Below, piece after piece: positions 1-9,958 of a DNA stretch of 64,000 nucleotides. The stretch comes from an uncultured Tenacibaculum sp. Lineage in GTDB: Bacteria > Bacteroidota > Bacteroidia > Flavobacteriales > Flavobacteriaceae. The notes beneath the pieces were generated by a model, which did no database searches, had not been told where the DNA came from, and worked only from the letters and a program-made list of their open reading frames with translations. How positions within the stretch are numbered: position 1 is the stretch's first letter; each line of letters opens with the position of its first letter. The stretch is from NCBI RefSeq assembly GCF_947499065.1, contig NZ_CANMMT010000005.1, forward strand, positions 1 to 64,000, written 5' to 3'. Position numbers and translations under genes: made by a program.

Positions 1-2316
1 GTAACGGTACGTTATACGATGGCAGCTAATGGAAGTTGTGCAGCAACAACAGCGGATGTTACTTTTACAGTAAATTCGAATTTTGATGTGCCAGCAATCA
101 CAGTAACAGCTGAGAGTTGTGCAGCAGCAGCGAGCAATACAGTAACGAACTATGATGGTAGTTTAACCTATAGTTCAACACCAGCAGGCTTAACAGTCGG
201 AGCAGGTGGAGTTATCACAGGCGGATTAACTGGAACGAGTTATACTATTACTGCACATAATGCAGCTACTTGTACAGCAACTTCATCAAGCTTTACTTAT
301 GATGGAGATGCACAATTAGATGCATCATTATGTCAAGACACTGACGGTGATGGTATACCAGATATCACTGATGTAGATGATGATAATGATGGAATTCCAG
401 ATACTGAAGAAGGAACAGGAGATACAGATGGAGACGGAATCATTGATAGTTTAGATTTAGACAGTGATAATGATGGTATCTTAGATGTAGATGAAGGTGG
501 TAATGGTTCATTAGATACAAATGGAGATGGAGTTATTAATTCTGATGATTCAGGGTTCGTTGACGCTAATAATGATGGACAAGCAGATGGATCTGTAGAC
601 GCAAATGAAGAGCCAGATACCGATGGAGATGGAGTACCAGATTATAAAGATTTAGATAGTGATAATGATGGAATTAATGATGTAATAGAAAACGGAAATG
701 GTTCATCTGATACGAATGGAGATGGAGTTATTGATTCTAATGATACAGGAGGTTCAGATACTGATGGAGATGGAATAGCAGATAGTATTGATGGTGATAC
801 ATCTGGATTTGGAGAAGGAAATTCTGGAGAAGGAGATGTTGTTGACACCGATGGAGATGGAGTACCAGATTATCGAGATTTAGATAGCGATGATGATGGT
901 GTAAATGATGTAGTAGAAGGAGGGAATTCAGATACTGATGGAGATGGTCAGATAGATAATCCATTAGATGATGCAGATGGCGATGGTATTCCAGATAATT
1001 CAGATGGATTTAATGGTCATGGTGATGCTAATGACCCTGATATTGATTCAGATTCAACAGATCCAAATAGTGGAGGAAATGGTACTGTAGGAGATAGTGG
1101 TAATGATTCAGATGGAGATGGTATTGCGGATAGTGAAGATGCATTAGATGGATTTGGAGATGCTATTGATACCGATGGTGATGGTATACCAGATATTACT
1201 GATGTAGATGATGATAATGATGGAATTCCAGATACTGAAGAAGGAACAGGAGATACAGATGGAGACGGAATCATTGATAGTTTAGATTTAGACAGTGATA
1301 ATGATGGTATCTTAGATGTAGATGAAGGAGGTAATGGTTCATTAGATACAAATGGAGATGGAGTTATTAATTCTGATGATTCAGGATTTGTTGATGCTAA
1401 TAATGATGGACAAGCAGACGGATCTGTAGATGCAAATGAAGAGCCAGATACCGATGGAGATGGAGTACCAGATTATAAGGATTTAGATAGTGATAATGAT
1501 GGTATTAACGATGTAATAGAAAACGGAAATGGTTCATCTGATACAAATGGAGATGGAGTTATTGATTCTAATGATACAGGAGGTTCAGATACTGATGGAG
1601 ACGGAATAGCAGATAGTATTGATGGTGATACACCTGGATTTGGAGAAGGGAATTCTGGAGAAGGAGATGTTATTGATACAGACGGAGATGGAGTACCAGA
1701 TTATCGAGATTTAGATAGCGATGATGATGGTGTAAATGATGTAGTAGAAGGAGGAAATTCAGATACTGATGGTGATGGCCAGGTAGATAATCCATTAGAT
1801 GATTCAGATGGAGACGGAATAGCTGATAGTGCAGATGGATTTAATGGTCATGGTGATGCTAATGATCCTGATGTTGATTCAGATTCAACAGATCCAAATA
1901 GTGGAGGAAATGGTACTGTAGGAGATAGTGGTACTGATTCAGATGGAGATGGTATTTCTGATAGTGTTGATGGATTAGATGGATTTGGAGATGCCTATAA
2001 TGACGACTGTATTAAAGATGAAAATTATATAATGAGTCCAAATGGTGATAATTTAAATAATTATTTGCATATTGAATGTATCGATAATCCAGAGTATAGA
2101 AATAATACTATCGAGATATTTAATCGTTGGGGTAATATTGTATACAAAGTAAAAGGTTATTCAAATATTGATAGTAGTAAGAGGTTTGAAGGTATTTCAA
2201 ATGGAAGAGCAACTATTAGTGTAGATGATAAATTGCCAGTGGGAACTTATTTCTATAAATTAAATTTAGGTAACGGATCACCAATAAGAAAAGGATGGAT
2301 TTACATAAATCGATAA
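1..2316 (+). CDS. T9SS type B sorting domain protein with thrombospondin type-3 (DxDxDG) calcium-binding repeats; 5' partial
   Basis: Frame 1 is open from base 1 ([11 protein letters not shown]...), so the true start is upstream; many DTDGDGIPD motifs; C-terminus [16 protein letters not shown]...[13 protein letters not shown]...[15 protein letters not shown]...KGWIYINR is a gliding/type-B sorting domain. Confidence 0.9.
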   Translation, partial: VTVRYTMAANGSCAATTADVTFTVNSNFDVPAITVTAESCAAAASNTVTNYDGSLTYSSTPAGLTVGAGGVITGGLTGTSYTITAHNAATCTATSSSFTYDGDAQLDASLCQDTDGDGIPDITDVDDDNDGIPDTEEGTGDTDGDGIIDSLDLDSDNDGILDVDEGGNGSLDTNGDGVINSDDSGFVDANNDGQADGSVDANEEPDTDGDGVPDYKDLDSDNDGINDVIENGNGSSDTNGDGVIDSNDTGGSDTDGDGIADSIDGDTSGFGEGNSGEGDVVDTDGDGVPDYRDLDSDDDGVNDVVEGGNSDTDGDGQIDNPLDDADGDGIPDNSDGFNGHGDANDPDIDSDSTDPNSGGNGTVGDSGNDSDGDGIADSEDALDGFGDAIDTDGDGIPDITDVDDDNDGIPDTEEGTGDTDGDGIIDSLDLDSDNDGILDVDEGGNGSLDTNGDGVINSDDSGFVDANNDGQADGSVDANEEPDTDGDGVPDYKDLDSDNDGINDVIENGNGSSDTNGDGVIDSNDTGGSDTDGDGIADSIDGDTPGFGEGNSGEGDVIDTDGDGVPDYRDLDSDDDGVNDVVEGGNSDTDGDGQVDNPLDDSDGDGIADSADGFNGHGDANDPDVDSDSTDPNSGGNGTVGDSGTDSDGDGISDSVDGLDGFGDAYNDDCIKDENYIMSPNGDNLNNYLHIECIDNPEYRNNTIEIFNRWGNIVYKVKGYSNIDSSKRFEGISNGRATISVDDKLPVGTYFYKLNLGNGSPIRKGWIYINR
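337..1995 (+). repeat. Two tandem copies of an 831-bp (277-aa) TSP3-repeat block (337..1167 and 1168..~1995)
   Basis: Near-identical DNA at 831-bp offset (GAYACYGAYGGTGATGGTATACCAGATAT... at 337 and 1168); mostly silent differences in the first part of the unit. Confidence 0.9.
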
Positions 2317-2366
2317 AAATTAGTATTTTAACAGTAGATAAATTGATGTATAAAAGTTAAAGTTAA

Positions 2367-3272
2367 ATGAAATTAAACTTAATCTTAGTATTTAGTATAT
2401 GTTGTGTATTTATTATAAATGCACAACAAGACCCTCAGTATACGCAATATATGTATAATACTATGAGTGTAAATCCTGCTTATGCTGGATCAAGGGGCCA
2501 TGGAGTAATCACAGCTATTGGAAGAACTCAATGGGTTGGTTTCGACGGAGCTCCAGAAACACAAAACCTAAGTTATGATACTCCTTTAGGGTATTCAGGT
2601 TTGGGGCTAGGTGTAAATTTGGTAAATGATAAAATAGGACCATCACATGAAATTTATTTAGATGCTAATGTATCTTATACTGTAGAAACAAGTGATTTAG
2701 GAAATTTAGCCTTTGGTTTACGTTTAGGAGGTAGATGGTTGAATATAGACTGGACTAAAGGTAAAGTACAAGATGCTGAAACCTTTCCTCCAGTTAATAG
2801 ATTTTTACCAACTATAGGAGCTGGTATTTATTTTCATAAACCAGAATGGTATATTGGTCTATCTGTTCCGAATATCTTAAGAAAAGAACATTACGATGCA
2901 GATACTGCAGTAGGAGAAGTAGCGGTAGAACGAATGCACTTTTTCTTAATAGCAGGTTATGTTTTTGATATAAATGAAGATTTGAAGTTTAAACCAGCAG
3001 CTTTATTAAAAGGAGTGTCTGGAGCTCCATTATCATTAGATGTATCAGCTAATTTATTATTTAATGAAAAATTTAGAGTAGGTCTAGGTTGGAGATGGGG
3101 AGATTCTATAAGTGGACTTTTAGGGTTTCAAGTAACTGATTCAATGTTAATAGGTTATTCTTATGATTTAACAACCTCAAATTATAATGTAACTAATTCA
3201 GGAACACATGAAATAATGTTACGTTATGAATTATTAAGAGAAATAAGATATAGGTCTCCTAGATTCTTTTAA
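2367..3272 (+). CDS. PorP/SprF family type IX secretion system membrane protein
   Basis: QQDPQYTQYMYNTMSVNPAYAGSRG N-terminal signature; directly downstream of a type-B CTD protein. Confidence 0.93.
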   Translation: MKLNLILVFSICCVFIINAQQDPQYTQYMYNTMSVNPAYAGSRGHGVITAIGRTQWVGFDGAPETQNLSYDTPLGYSGLGLGVNLVNDKIGPSHEIYLDANVSYTVETSDLGNLAFGLRLGGRWLNIDWTKGKVQDAETFPPVNRFLPTIGAGIYFHKPEWYIGLSVPNILRKEHYDADTAVGEVAVERMHFFLIAGYVFDINEDLKFKPAALLKGVSGAPLSLDVSANLLFNEKFRVGLGWRWGDSISGLLGFQVTDSMLIGYSYDLTTSNYNVTNSGTHEIMLRYELLREIRYRSPRFF

Positions 3273-3283
3273 AATATCATCTT

Positions 3284-5437
3284 ATGAATTTGAAGAATAC
3301 TTTATTGTCAATATTATTAATGGTGGCTATTGTTAGCTTTGGACAAAGCAAAAAAGTAGCAGACCGCTATTATGATGAGTTTTCTTATGTTCAATCAGCA
3401 AAGTTATATAAGGCATTAATAGAAAAGAAAGGTGATAGCTCTAAACACGTTATAAGTCGTTTAGCAGATTCATATTATAATAATGTTGAAACAGAAAAAG
3501 CTGAAAAGTGGTATCAAAAATTAGTTTCAATTTATAAAGAAAATTTAGAAGATAGATATTTATTTAAATATGCTCAAGTACTTAGAAGTAATGGAAAGTA
3601 TAAAAAGTCTGATTCTATTTTTTTAGCACTAGCTTCATCACAAAGCAATAACAGAAAGAAAGAACTAAAAAAGGAAAATTACTTATTAGATTATTCGTCA
3701 AATAAAAATGTAAGAATTGGAGTTAGAAATTTAGCGATTAATACTCCTTTTTCTGACTTTGGAGGAATGTTATTAAATGGTAAATCATATTTTACTTCAG
3801 CAGTGCCAAAAGGAGGGAAGAGAGAACGAATTTACAAATGGAATAATCAACCGTTTTTAAATATTTATAGTGCTGAAGAAGAAATTCAGACATTAGAAGA
3901 AAATGTAAAAGATACAGTCTTAACATTAGTTAGACCTCGATTAATAGATGTACCTATTAGTTCAGATTATCATGAATCTACACCTATATTTACCAAAGAT
4001 GGTAAAACTATATATTTTACAAGAAACAATGTTAATGGTAAAAAAGTAGGAAGAGATAAAAAAAACACTTCTAACTTAAAAATTTACAAAGCCAATTTTA
4101 TCAATGGTTTTTGGATGAATGTAAGAGAATTGCCGTTTAATGGAGATGAATATTCAGTTGGTCATCCAGCGTTAAGCCCTGATGAAAGAACATTATATTT
4201 TGTATCTAATATGCCTGGAGGTTTTGGAGCAACAGATATTTATAAAGTTGCTATTTTAGATGACGATGAGTATGGTGAACCGGTTAATTTAGGGGAAACA
4301 ATTAATACTTCAGACAAAGAAATGTTTCCTTTTATTGGAGAAGACAATACTTTATATTTTTCTTCAAATGGACACTTAGGTTTAGGATTACTAGATATTT
4401 TTCAATCGAAAATTAAAAGTGACTCTATTTTTTCACCAGTAAAAAATTTAGGATATCCATTTAATAGTAAGAGAGATGATTTTTCGTTTTTTATAAATGA
4501 AACAGGTAAGAAAGGATTCTTTTCATCTAATAGAAAGCAAGGAAAAGGAGATGATGATATATATAGTTTCTTCATATATACAGATCCACCAATTTGCAAG
4601 CAATCTATTAATGGTATAGTAACTGAAACTGTAAATAATACACCTGTAGATGGTGCAACTGTTAAACTTTTTGATTCTCAAGGAAAAGTAATTAAAGAGG
4701 CCATAACGAATTTAAATGGAGAATACGAGTTTACAGAAGTTTTATGCGATAAAAGTTATAGCATTATTGCAAATAAATTAGATCATAAAACTACTGGCAA
4801 AAGAAAGATTCAACTAGGTAAAAAACAACCATCTAAAATTGATTTAAATTTAATTCCTTTAATTGTTGGAAATCAAATAGTAATTAATCCTATTTACTTC
4901 GATTATAATAAAGCAATCATAAGAGAGGATGCGCAATATGAGTTAGAAAATATTGTAACTGTTATGACGAATCATCCTGAGGTGATTATTAAAATTGAGT
5001 CGCATACAGATAGTAGAGGACCAAGTGATTATAATAGAAAATTATCTGATAGAAGAGCTAAATCCACTAGAGATTATATATTATCTAGAGGAATAAAAAA
5101 GAATAGAATTGTTAGTGCTATAGGATATGGAGAAGATCAATTATTAAATGACTGTAATGATGCAAATAAAAGGAAGTGTACTGAAAAGGAGCATCAAAAA
5201 AACAGAAGGTCATATTTCTATATAGTAAAAGGAGTTGAAAAAATCAAGGCTAGGCAAGAAGCAGAAAAAATTGCTGTTCAAAAGAGAATATCTAAAAGAA
5301 ACAATTTCTTAGATTTTTTAAGAAAGAATTTTAAAAAATCTAAAAGTGATAGGGCAGAAGATAATAAATGTTATAGAGATGCTGAAAGGGATTGTGATGA
5401 TAAAAAGAACATTATAATTAAGAATTATAAAAATTAA
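3284..5437 (+). CDS. OmpA family protein with TPR-like N-terminus, PD40 beta-propeller repeats and carboxypeptidase-regulatory-like domain
   Basis: PIFTKDGKTIYFTRNN, ALSPDERTLYFVSNMPGGFGATDIYK; C-terminal IYFDYNKAIIREDAQYELENIV...SHTDSRGPSDYNRKLSDRRAKSTRDYI. Confidence 0.92.
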   Translation: MNLKNTLLSILLMVAIVSFGQSKKVADRYYDEFSYVQSAKLYKALIEKKGDSSKHVISRLADSYYNNVETEKAEKWYQKLVSIYKENLEDRYLFKYAQVLRSNGKYKKSDSIFLALASSQSNNRKKELKKENYLLDYSSNKNVRIGVRNLAINTPFSDFGGMLLNGKSYFTSAVPKGGKRERIYKWNNQPFLNIYSAEEEIQTLEENVKDTVLTLVRPRLIDVPISSDYHESTPIFTKDGKTIYFTRNNVNGKKVGRDKKNTSNLKIYKANFINGFWMNVRELPFNGDEYSVGHPALSPDERTLYFVSNMPGGFGATDIYKVAILDDDEYGEPVNLGETINTSDKEMFPFIGEDNTLYFSSNGHLGLGLLDIFQSKIKSDSIFSPVKNLGYPFNSKRDDFSFFINETGKKGFFSSNRKQGKGDDDIYSFFIYTDPPICKQSINGIVTETVNNTPVDGATVKLFDSQGKVIKEAITNLNGEYEFTEVLCDKSYSIIANKLDHKTTGKRKIQLGKKQPSKIDLNLIPLIVGNQIVINPIYFDYNKAIIREDAQYELENIVTVMTNHPEVIIKIESHTDSRGPSDYNRKLSDRRAKSTRDYILSRGIKKNRIVSAIGYGEDQLLNDCNDANKRKCTEKEHQKNRRSYFYIVKGVEKIKARQEAEKIAVQKRISKRNNFLDFLRKNFKKSKSDRAEDNKCYRDAERDCDDKKNIIIKNYKN

Positions 5438-6032
5438 TTATCCATAAATTATATTTTTTTCTTCAAGTAGTATTAATTTTCTAATGTTTTTATTGAGATA
5501 CACATATTAATAAAGGATGATAATTTGTTGTCAATATTTTTAGTAATAGTATGATAACAAGTATTCAGTGTTCTTTATGTTATACTTATTATTTCAATAA
5601 TAAAATAAATATTTTGATTTTTGAAAACATATCAAGCTTTATTTTCTATTGATTTAAACTACTTTTTCTTTTCTGTGTATTAAGATGACAATAGACATCT
5701 ACTAAATCCAAATGTTTATTAATACAAGTAATAATTCACTTTAAAAAAGTTATTAATAAATACAATACTACTTGATTTTATAATTAATCCTGCAAATTGA
5801 TAGGTTAAAGCTTAAAAGAATTACTTTCCTTTTTAATTTAGTAATTACTGTTTTAAAAAACTTATTAATTAATATCTATAGTAGAAGGTAAATCTCCCTT
5901 CTTAGGCAAATTGCAAATTACTGTAAATTTTAATATTTCCTAAAATGATATTCATTATCAAAATTAAGCTTGTTTTCTATGGATAACTTAAAACTGATAC
6001 AACTAGATTTTATTTTAGAAAAGGTGAAAATT

Positions 6033-6068
6033 GAAAAAGGAGAAAACTATGTAGTTTTCTCCTTTTTC
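6033..6068 (-). terminator. Strong hairpin (16-bp perfect arms, ATGT loop) downstream of the TonB-like gene
   Basis: gaaaaaggagaaaact-atgt-agttttctcctttttc. Confidence 0.75.
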
Positions 6069-6092
6069 AAATAATTTAATATTTAAATATTA

Positions 6093-7220
6093 TTAGTTCA
6101 ATGTGAAATTGATAGGTATATAATATTCAACATTTGCTTCCTTGTTATTATGCTTTCCTGGAATAAACTTAGGCAGTTTTGAAACCATTCTTTTAGCTTC
6201 TTGCTCTAGTAAATATCCATTTTCAGGTCCTTTCATTCTTATATTGCTTACTTTTCCATCTTTACCTATAATAAAACGAACCCATACTTTTCCTTCTATA
6301 TTTCTAGCAGCTGCACCAGCTGGATAGTTAAAGTTTCTTTGGATATGACTAACCATTCTCTCATTAAAGCAGTTTATTCTTTGCATTTCAGATACTTTTA
6401 AACAAGCCTTAAATTGAGGTATACTTTGTACTTGAGAAAACTTGATAAAGTCAGTAATTAATGCCTCTTTAGTTATATTAGCTCTTTTTACTGGAGCTTT
6501 TTTAACTACTTTCTTAGCTATTGCTGTGTTAGTTCCTTCTGCAGTTTTTGGACCTCTAAAGGTAATAGGTACCCCATACTTAACTTTTACAGCTTTTCCA
6601 TTGTGCTTTCCAGGAATAAACTTTGGTAATTTACTAATAATTCTACTAGCCTCTTCTTCTAAAGATACTCCTCCTTTAGGTCCTCTCATTTGAATAGATT
6701 CAACACTACCTAACTCATTAATTGTAAATTGAACTAAAACCCTTCCTTGAATTCCTTTTTTAAATGCATCCTGAGGATATTTAAAATTTTTCATAATGTG
6801 TTTAGCCATTTGTGTTTCAAAACATTTAGCTTGTTTGATTAATGGTACATTATTACATTTTGTGAATAAAGGAATTTCCTCAACTAAATTGAAAGGTATT
6901 CTTTCAATAGTAGAAGAATTATCATCTAATTCAAGCTTTCCTATTAATAAGGAATTCTTTTTTATATCTGCAACTTTTTGAGAAGAGTTCATAGATCCTA
7001 CAGCAGAAACAGCTTCTTTGTTCTTACGAACAACACGTCTTCTTGTAGAAACACTAATCGATAATTGCTTTTTATTTCCATCTTTGGTATCTTCAATAGC
7101 ACACTTAGTTATACTGTTTGGGTCTGCTATCGAATCATCAGGAGTATCACATTTTTCTTGTTGAGAAACAGCCATTGTAGAAACTAGCATAGCTGCCACT
7201 AGTAAAGGGAATTTCTTCAT
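6093..7220 (-). CDS. Signal-peptide protein with two TonB C-terminal-like domains (energy transducer TonB family)
   Basis: Two repeats of CF..M..HI..NF.YP.......I.G.V.V.F.I...G.V..I...GP..G..LE.EA.R...KLPKFIPGKHN; N-terminal signal peptide MKKFPLLVAAMLVSTMAVSQ. Confidence 0.82.
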   Translation of the reverse strand: MKKFPLLVAAMLVSTMAVSQQEKCDTPDDSIADPNSITKCAIEDTKDGNKKQLSISVSTRRRVVRKNKEAVSAVGSMNSSQKVADIKKNSLLIGKLELDDNSSTIERIPFNLVEEIPLFTKCNNVPLIKQAKCFETQMAKHIMKNFKYPQDAFKKGIQGRVLVQFTINELGSVESIQMRGPKGGVSLEEEASRIISKLPKFIPGKHNGKAVKVKYGVPITFRGPKTAEGTNTAIAKKVVKKAPVKRANITKEALITDFIKFSQVQSIPQFKACLKVSEMQRINCFNERMVSHIQRNFNYPAGAAARNIEGKVWVRFIIGKDGKVSNIRMKGPENGYLLEQEAKRMVSKLPKFIPGKHNNKEANVEYYIPINFTLN

Positions 7221-7373
7221 AATAGTACTCTATTTAAGGGGTTAACAAGGAGGTTAACGTATTATTAGGTTGTAAATGTATGAAAAAATCACACACAAGC
7301 AAACTTATTTAAACTTTTTTTTAAATAAGTTAATTTGTTGTTTTTTAGGTGTTTATTTTATTTTTGAGGATTT

Positions 7374-8051
7374 TTATCCCTTTTTAGGAGATTTAAAGAT
7401 AATTGGTAATGCATATTTTACATTAACATTATTACCATTATGCTTACCAGGGATAAATTTTGGAAGTTTAGCTATTAGTCTAGTAGCTTCGGTTTCTAAA
7501 AGCTCTCCTCCTTTAGGTCCTCTTTTTTTGATATCAATTACGTTACCATCTGTATCAATAGTAAATTGAACCATTACTTTTCCTTCAATTCCTTGATTCA
7601 TAGCTTCTTTAGGGTAGTTGAAGTTATTTACAACGTGTTTCAACATTTGTTTTTCAAAGCATTTAGTTTGTCCTAAAAGTGGAGTGTTTTTACACTTTTT
7701 AAATAATGGGATTTGTTCAACCAAATGAAAAGGTATTTTCTTTAGAGAAGAAACAATATCATTTTTAATATTTAATTTTTGTAGCTCTAATGTGTTGTTT
7801 TTTACGTTTTTTACTTCTTTTGAAGCGTTTAAAGAAACATTAGATTGTCTTATTTTTCTATGTCTTTTTCGTGTAGATAATTTTTTATTATCAGAATCCT
7901 CTAGAGCTTTCTTTACATCATCAATAGAACATTTGGTTACACTAATACTGTTAGGGTCATTTACAGTTTCATTTGGTGTCTCGCATTTTTCCTGAGCTAT
8001 AGCAATTGTAGAGATAAATAAAGCTATAACTATTGAAAGGGGAAATCTCAT
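7374..8051 (-). CDS. Signal-peptide protein with a single TonB C-terminal-like domain
   Basis: YPKEAMNQGIEGKVMVQFTIDTDGNVIDIKKRGPKGGELLETEATRLIAKLPKFIPGKHNGNNVNVKYALPIIF; paralog of neighbouring genes. Confidence 0.82.
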   Translation of the reverse strand: MRFPLSIVIALFISTIAIAQEKCETPNETVNDPNSISVTKCSIDDVKKALEDSDNKKLSTRKRHRKIRQSNVSLNASKEVKNVKNNTLELQKLNIKNDIVSSLKKIPFHLVEQIPLFKKCKNTPLLGQTKCFEKQMLKHVVNNFNYPKEAMNQGIEGKVMVQFTIDTDGNVIDIKKRGPKGGELLETEATRLIAKLPKFIPGKHNGNNVNVKYALPIIFKSPKKG

Positions 8052-8126
8052 AGTTAGTTTTTTAAAGGGTTATTTTTGGGAATGTGAAAATAATATAACG
8101 ATATGATATATTGTATGTTTGGTATA

Positions 8127-8789
8127 TTAATTTAACGTTAAGTTAAGTGGAAATGAATAAGTAACTATAACTGGAAGTCCTTGCATTTTTCCTGGAGTAA
8201 AGTTTGGAAGTTTATCAAGTATTCTTAGTAACTCTTTGTTAAGTAGTTTGTTATGTTTTTTACTTTTTATTTTCGGATTTATAACCTTACCATAAATATC
8301 AATACTAAATTGAATAAAAATTTTATCGTTAATTGATTCATCGATAAAGTCATAAGTAGAAAAGTTTTTTGAAAAATGAGTGTTTATTTGTTTCTTAAAA
8401 CATTTAATATTCTCCTCTTTTGTCTCATTTTGACAAGAATTAAACATTGGAATTTCTTCTACAAGATTAAAAAGAACCTCTTTTGTAGCATTAGGTAGAT
8501 TTAAAACAGTTTTATTACTTTGCAGTTCTAAATTAATATTGTTTCCTTCAATTTTTAGTTGACTTAATTGTTCTTTATTAGCAATTCTCCTGAGAGGCCT
8601 TTTTCTTATTATTCTTGTTCGTGTTATTTTTTTAGAATAATCTTCTTTTTCTTCAATTTCACACTTTTTAACGGATATTGCATTTGGGTCAATATCATTT
8701 TCTTTTAGAGTTTCACATACATTAACTTGACTATATATGTATAGTATATTAAATAGATAGAATAGGGGAATTAGTACAGCCTTTTTCAT
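8127..8789 (-). CDS. Divergent TonB C-terminal-like domain protein (third paralog)
   Basis: Same N-terminal (VCETLKENDIDPNAISVKKCEIE) and C-terminal (LPNFTPGKMQGLPVIVTYSFPLNL) framework as the two neighbours. Confidence 0.72.
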   Translation of the reverse strand: MKKAVLIPLFYLFNILYIYSQVNVCETLKENDIDPNAISVKKCEIEEKEDYSKKITRTRIIRKRPLRRIANKEQLSQLKIEGNNINLELQSNKTVLNLPNATKEVLFNLVEEIPMFNSCQNETKEENIKCFKKQINTHFSKNFSTYDFIDESINDKIFIQFSIDIYGKVINPKIKSKKHNKLLNKELLRILDKLPNFTPGKMQGLPVIVTYSFPLNLTLN

Positions 8790-8917
8790 TTTAAATTGTC
8801 TTAGTTGTCTTGTACTGTAAAGATGAAAAAGCTTTTTATTGTTTTGTTTAAGAGAATATAATATATGCTTTAATTAATGTTTGATTAAAGGTTAAGAAAG
8901 TTAATTTATGGTAAATA

Positions 8918-8949
8918 AAAAAACTCCCTACTTAAGTAGAGAGTTTTTG
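8918..8949 (-). terminator. Rho-independent terminator of the cyclophilin-FKBP gene
   Basis: aaaaactccctacttaagtagagagttttt hairpin. Confidence 0.7.
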
Positions 8950-8972
8950 AATTATGTTTTATTGAAAGCTAT

Positions 8973-9902
8973 TTATTTAACATTCATTAATTCAACATCA
9001 AAAATTAATGTTGCATTAGGAGGAATTACTCCACCTGCACCAGCTTCACCATACGCTAAGTTAGAAGGAATAACTAAACGAGCTTTATCACCAACTTTTA
9101 ATAATTGAATTCCTTCATCCCAACCAGCAATAACTTGTCCTACACCAATAGCAAAGTCGATTGGTTGTTTACGTTTGTATGAAGAATCAAATACAGTTCC
9201 GTCTAATAATTGACCTTTATAGTGTACAGAAACCATAGCTCCTTTAGTAGCTTGTTTACCTTCACCATTTTGTAAGATTTTATAACGTAATCCAGAAGGA
9301 GTTTCGTCATAACCAGCAGCAACAGAATCTAATAATTCTTTTTGTTTAGCTAAAGCTTCTGCTTCACGTTTTTCACGAGCACCTTCAAAAGTTCTAAAAG
9401 CTTCAACAGCGTTAAAATTTTCAGCAGTTTCACCTACACGAATAATTTCAACATCCATACTATCACCTTGTTCAACAGCATCTACAACGTCTTGTCCTTC
9501 AACTACGCTTCCAAAAACAGTATGCTTACCATCTAACCAAGGAGTAGCTGTATGAGTAATGAAAAATTGAGAACCATTTGTTCCTGGTCCAGCATTTGCC
9601 ATAGATAATTTTCCAGGGGCATCATGTTTTAAATCAGCATGAATTTCATCGTCAAATTTATAACCAGGGTTTCCAGTTCCTGTACCTTGAGGGCAACCAC
9701 CTTGAATCATAAAATCAGCGATAACACGGTGAAATTTTAATCCGTTATAATAAGGAGTACCTTGAGGTTTAGCTGAGTTTTCTAAGTTACCTTCTGCTAA
9801 AGCAACAAAGTTACCAACAGTTCCAGGTGTTTTTTCATATTCTAAATTCACTAAAATATCACCTTTAGGTGTTGTGAACTTTGCGTAAATTCCGTTATCC
9901 AT
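8973..9902 (-). CDS. Dual-family peptidylprolyl isomerase: N-terminal cyclophilin fused to C-terminal FKBP domain
   Basis: Cyclophilin: [150 protein letters not shown]. Confidence 0.93.
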   Translation of the reverse strand: MDNGIYAKFTTPKGDILVNLEYEKTPGTVGNFVALAEGNLENSAKPQGTPYYNGLKFHRVIADFMIQGGCPQGTGTGNPGYKFDDEIHADLKHDAPGKLSMANAGPGTNGSQFFITHTATPWLDGKHTVFGSVVEGQDVVDAVEQGDSMDVEIIRVGETAENFNAVEAFRTFEGAREKREAEALAKQKELLDSVAAGYDETPSGLRYKILQNGEGKQATKGAMVSVHYKGQLLDGTVFDSSYKRKQPIDFAIGVGQVIAGWDEGIQLLKVGDKARLVIPSNLAYGEAGAGGVIPPNATLIFDVELMNVK

Positions 9903-9958
9903 TTTTATTTAATTATCTTATTTATATTGAATAATGTTTTTTCCTAAAAAAAACAAAA

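Noticed and set aside
642-1274. Antisense ORFs (642..848, 737..964, 1017..1274) opposite the TSP3 gene
   Set aside because: Low-complexity Ser/Pro or His/Leu products created by the GAT-rich repeats of the sense gene; no coding signature.
6142-6981. Plus-strand ORFs opposite the TonB-like gene (6142..6327, 6442..6693, 6796..6981), and 7276..7569 and 7792..7995 opposite its neighbour
   Set aside because: Antisense shadows of conserved TonB-C domains on the minus strand.
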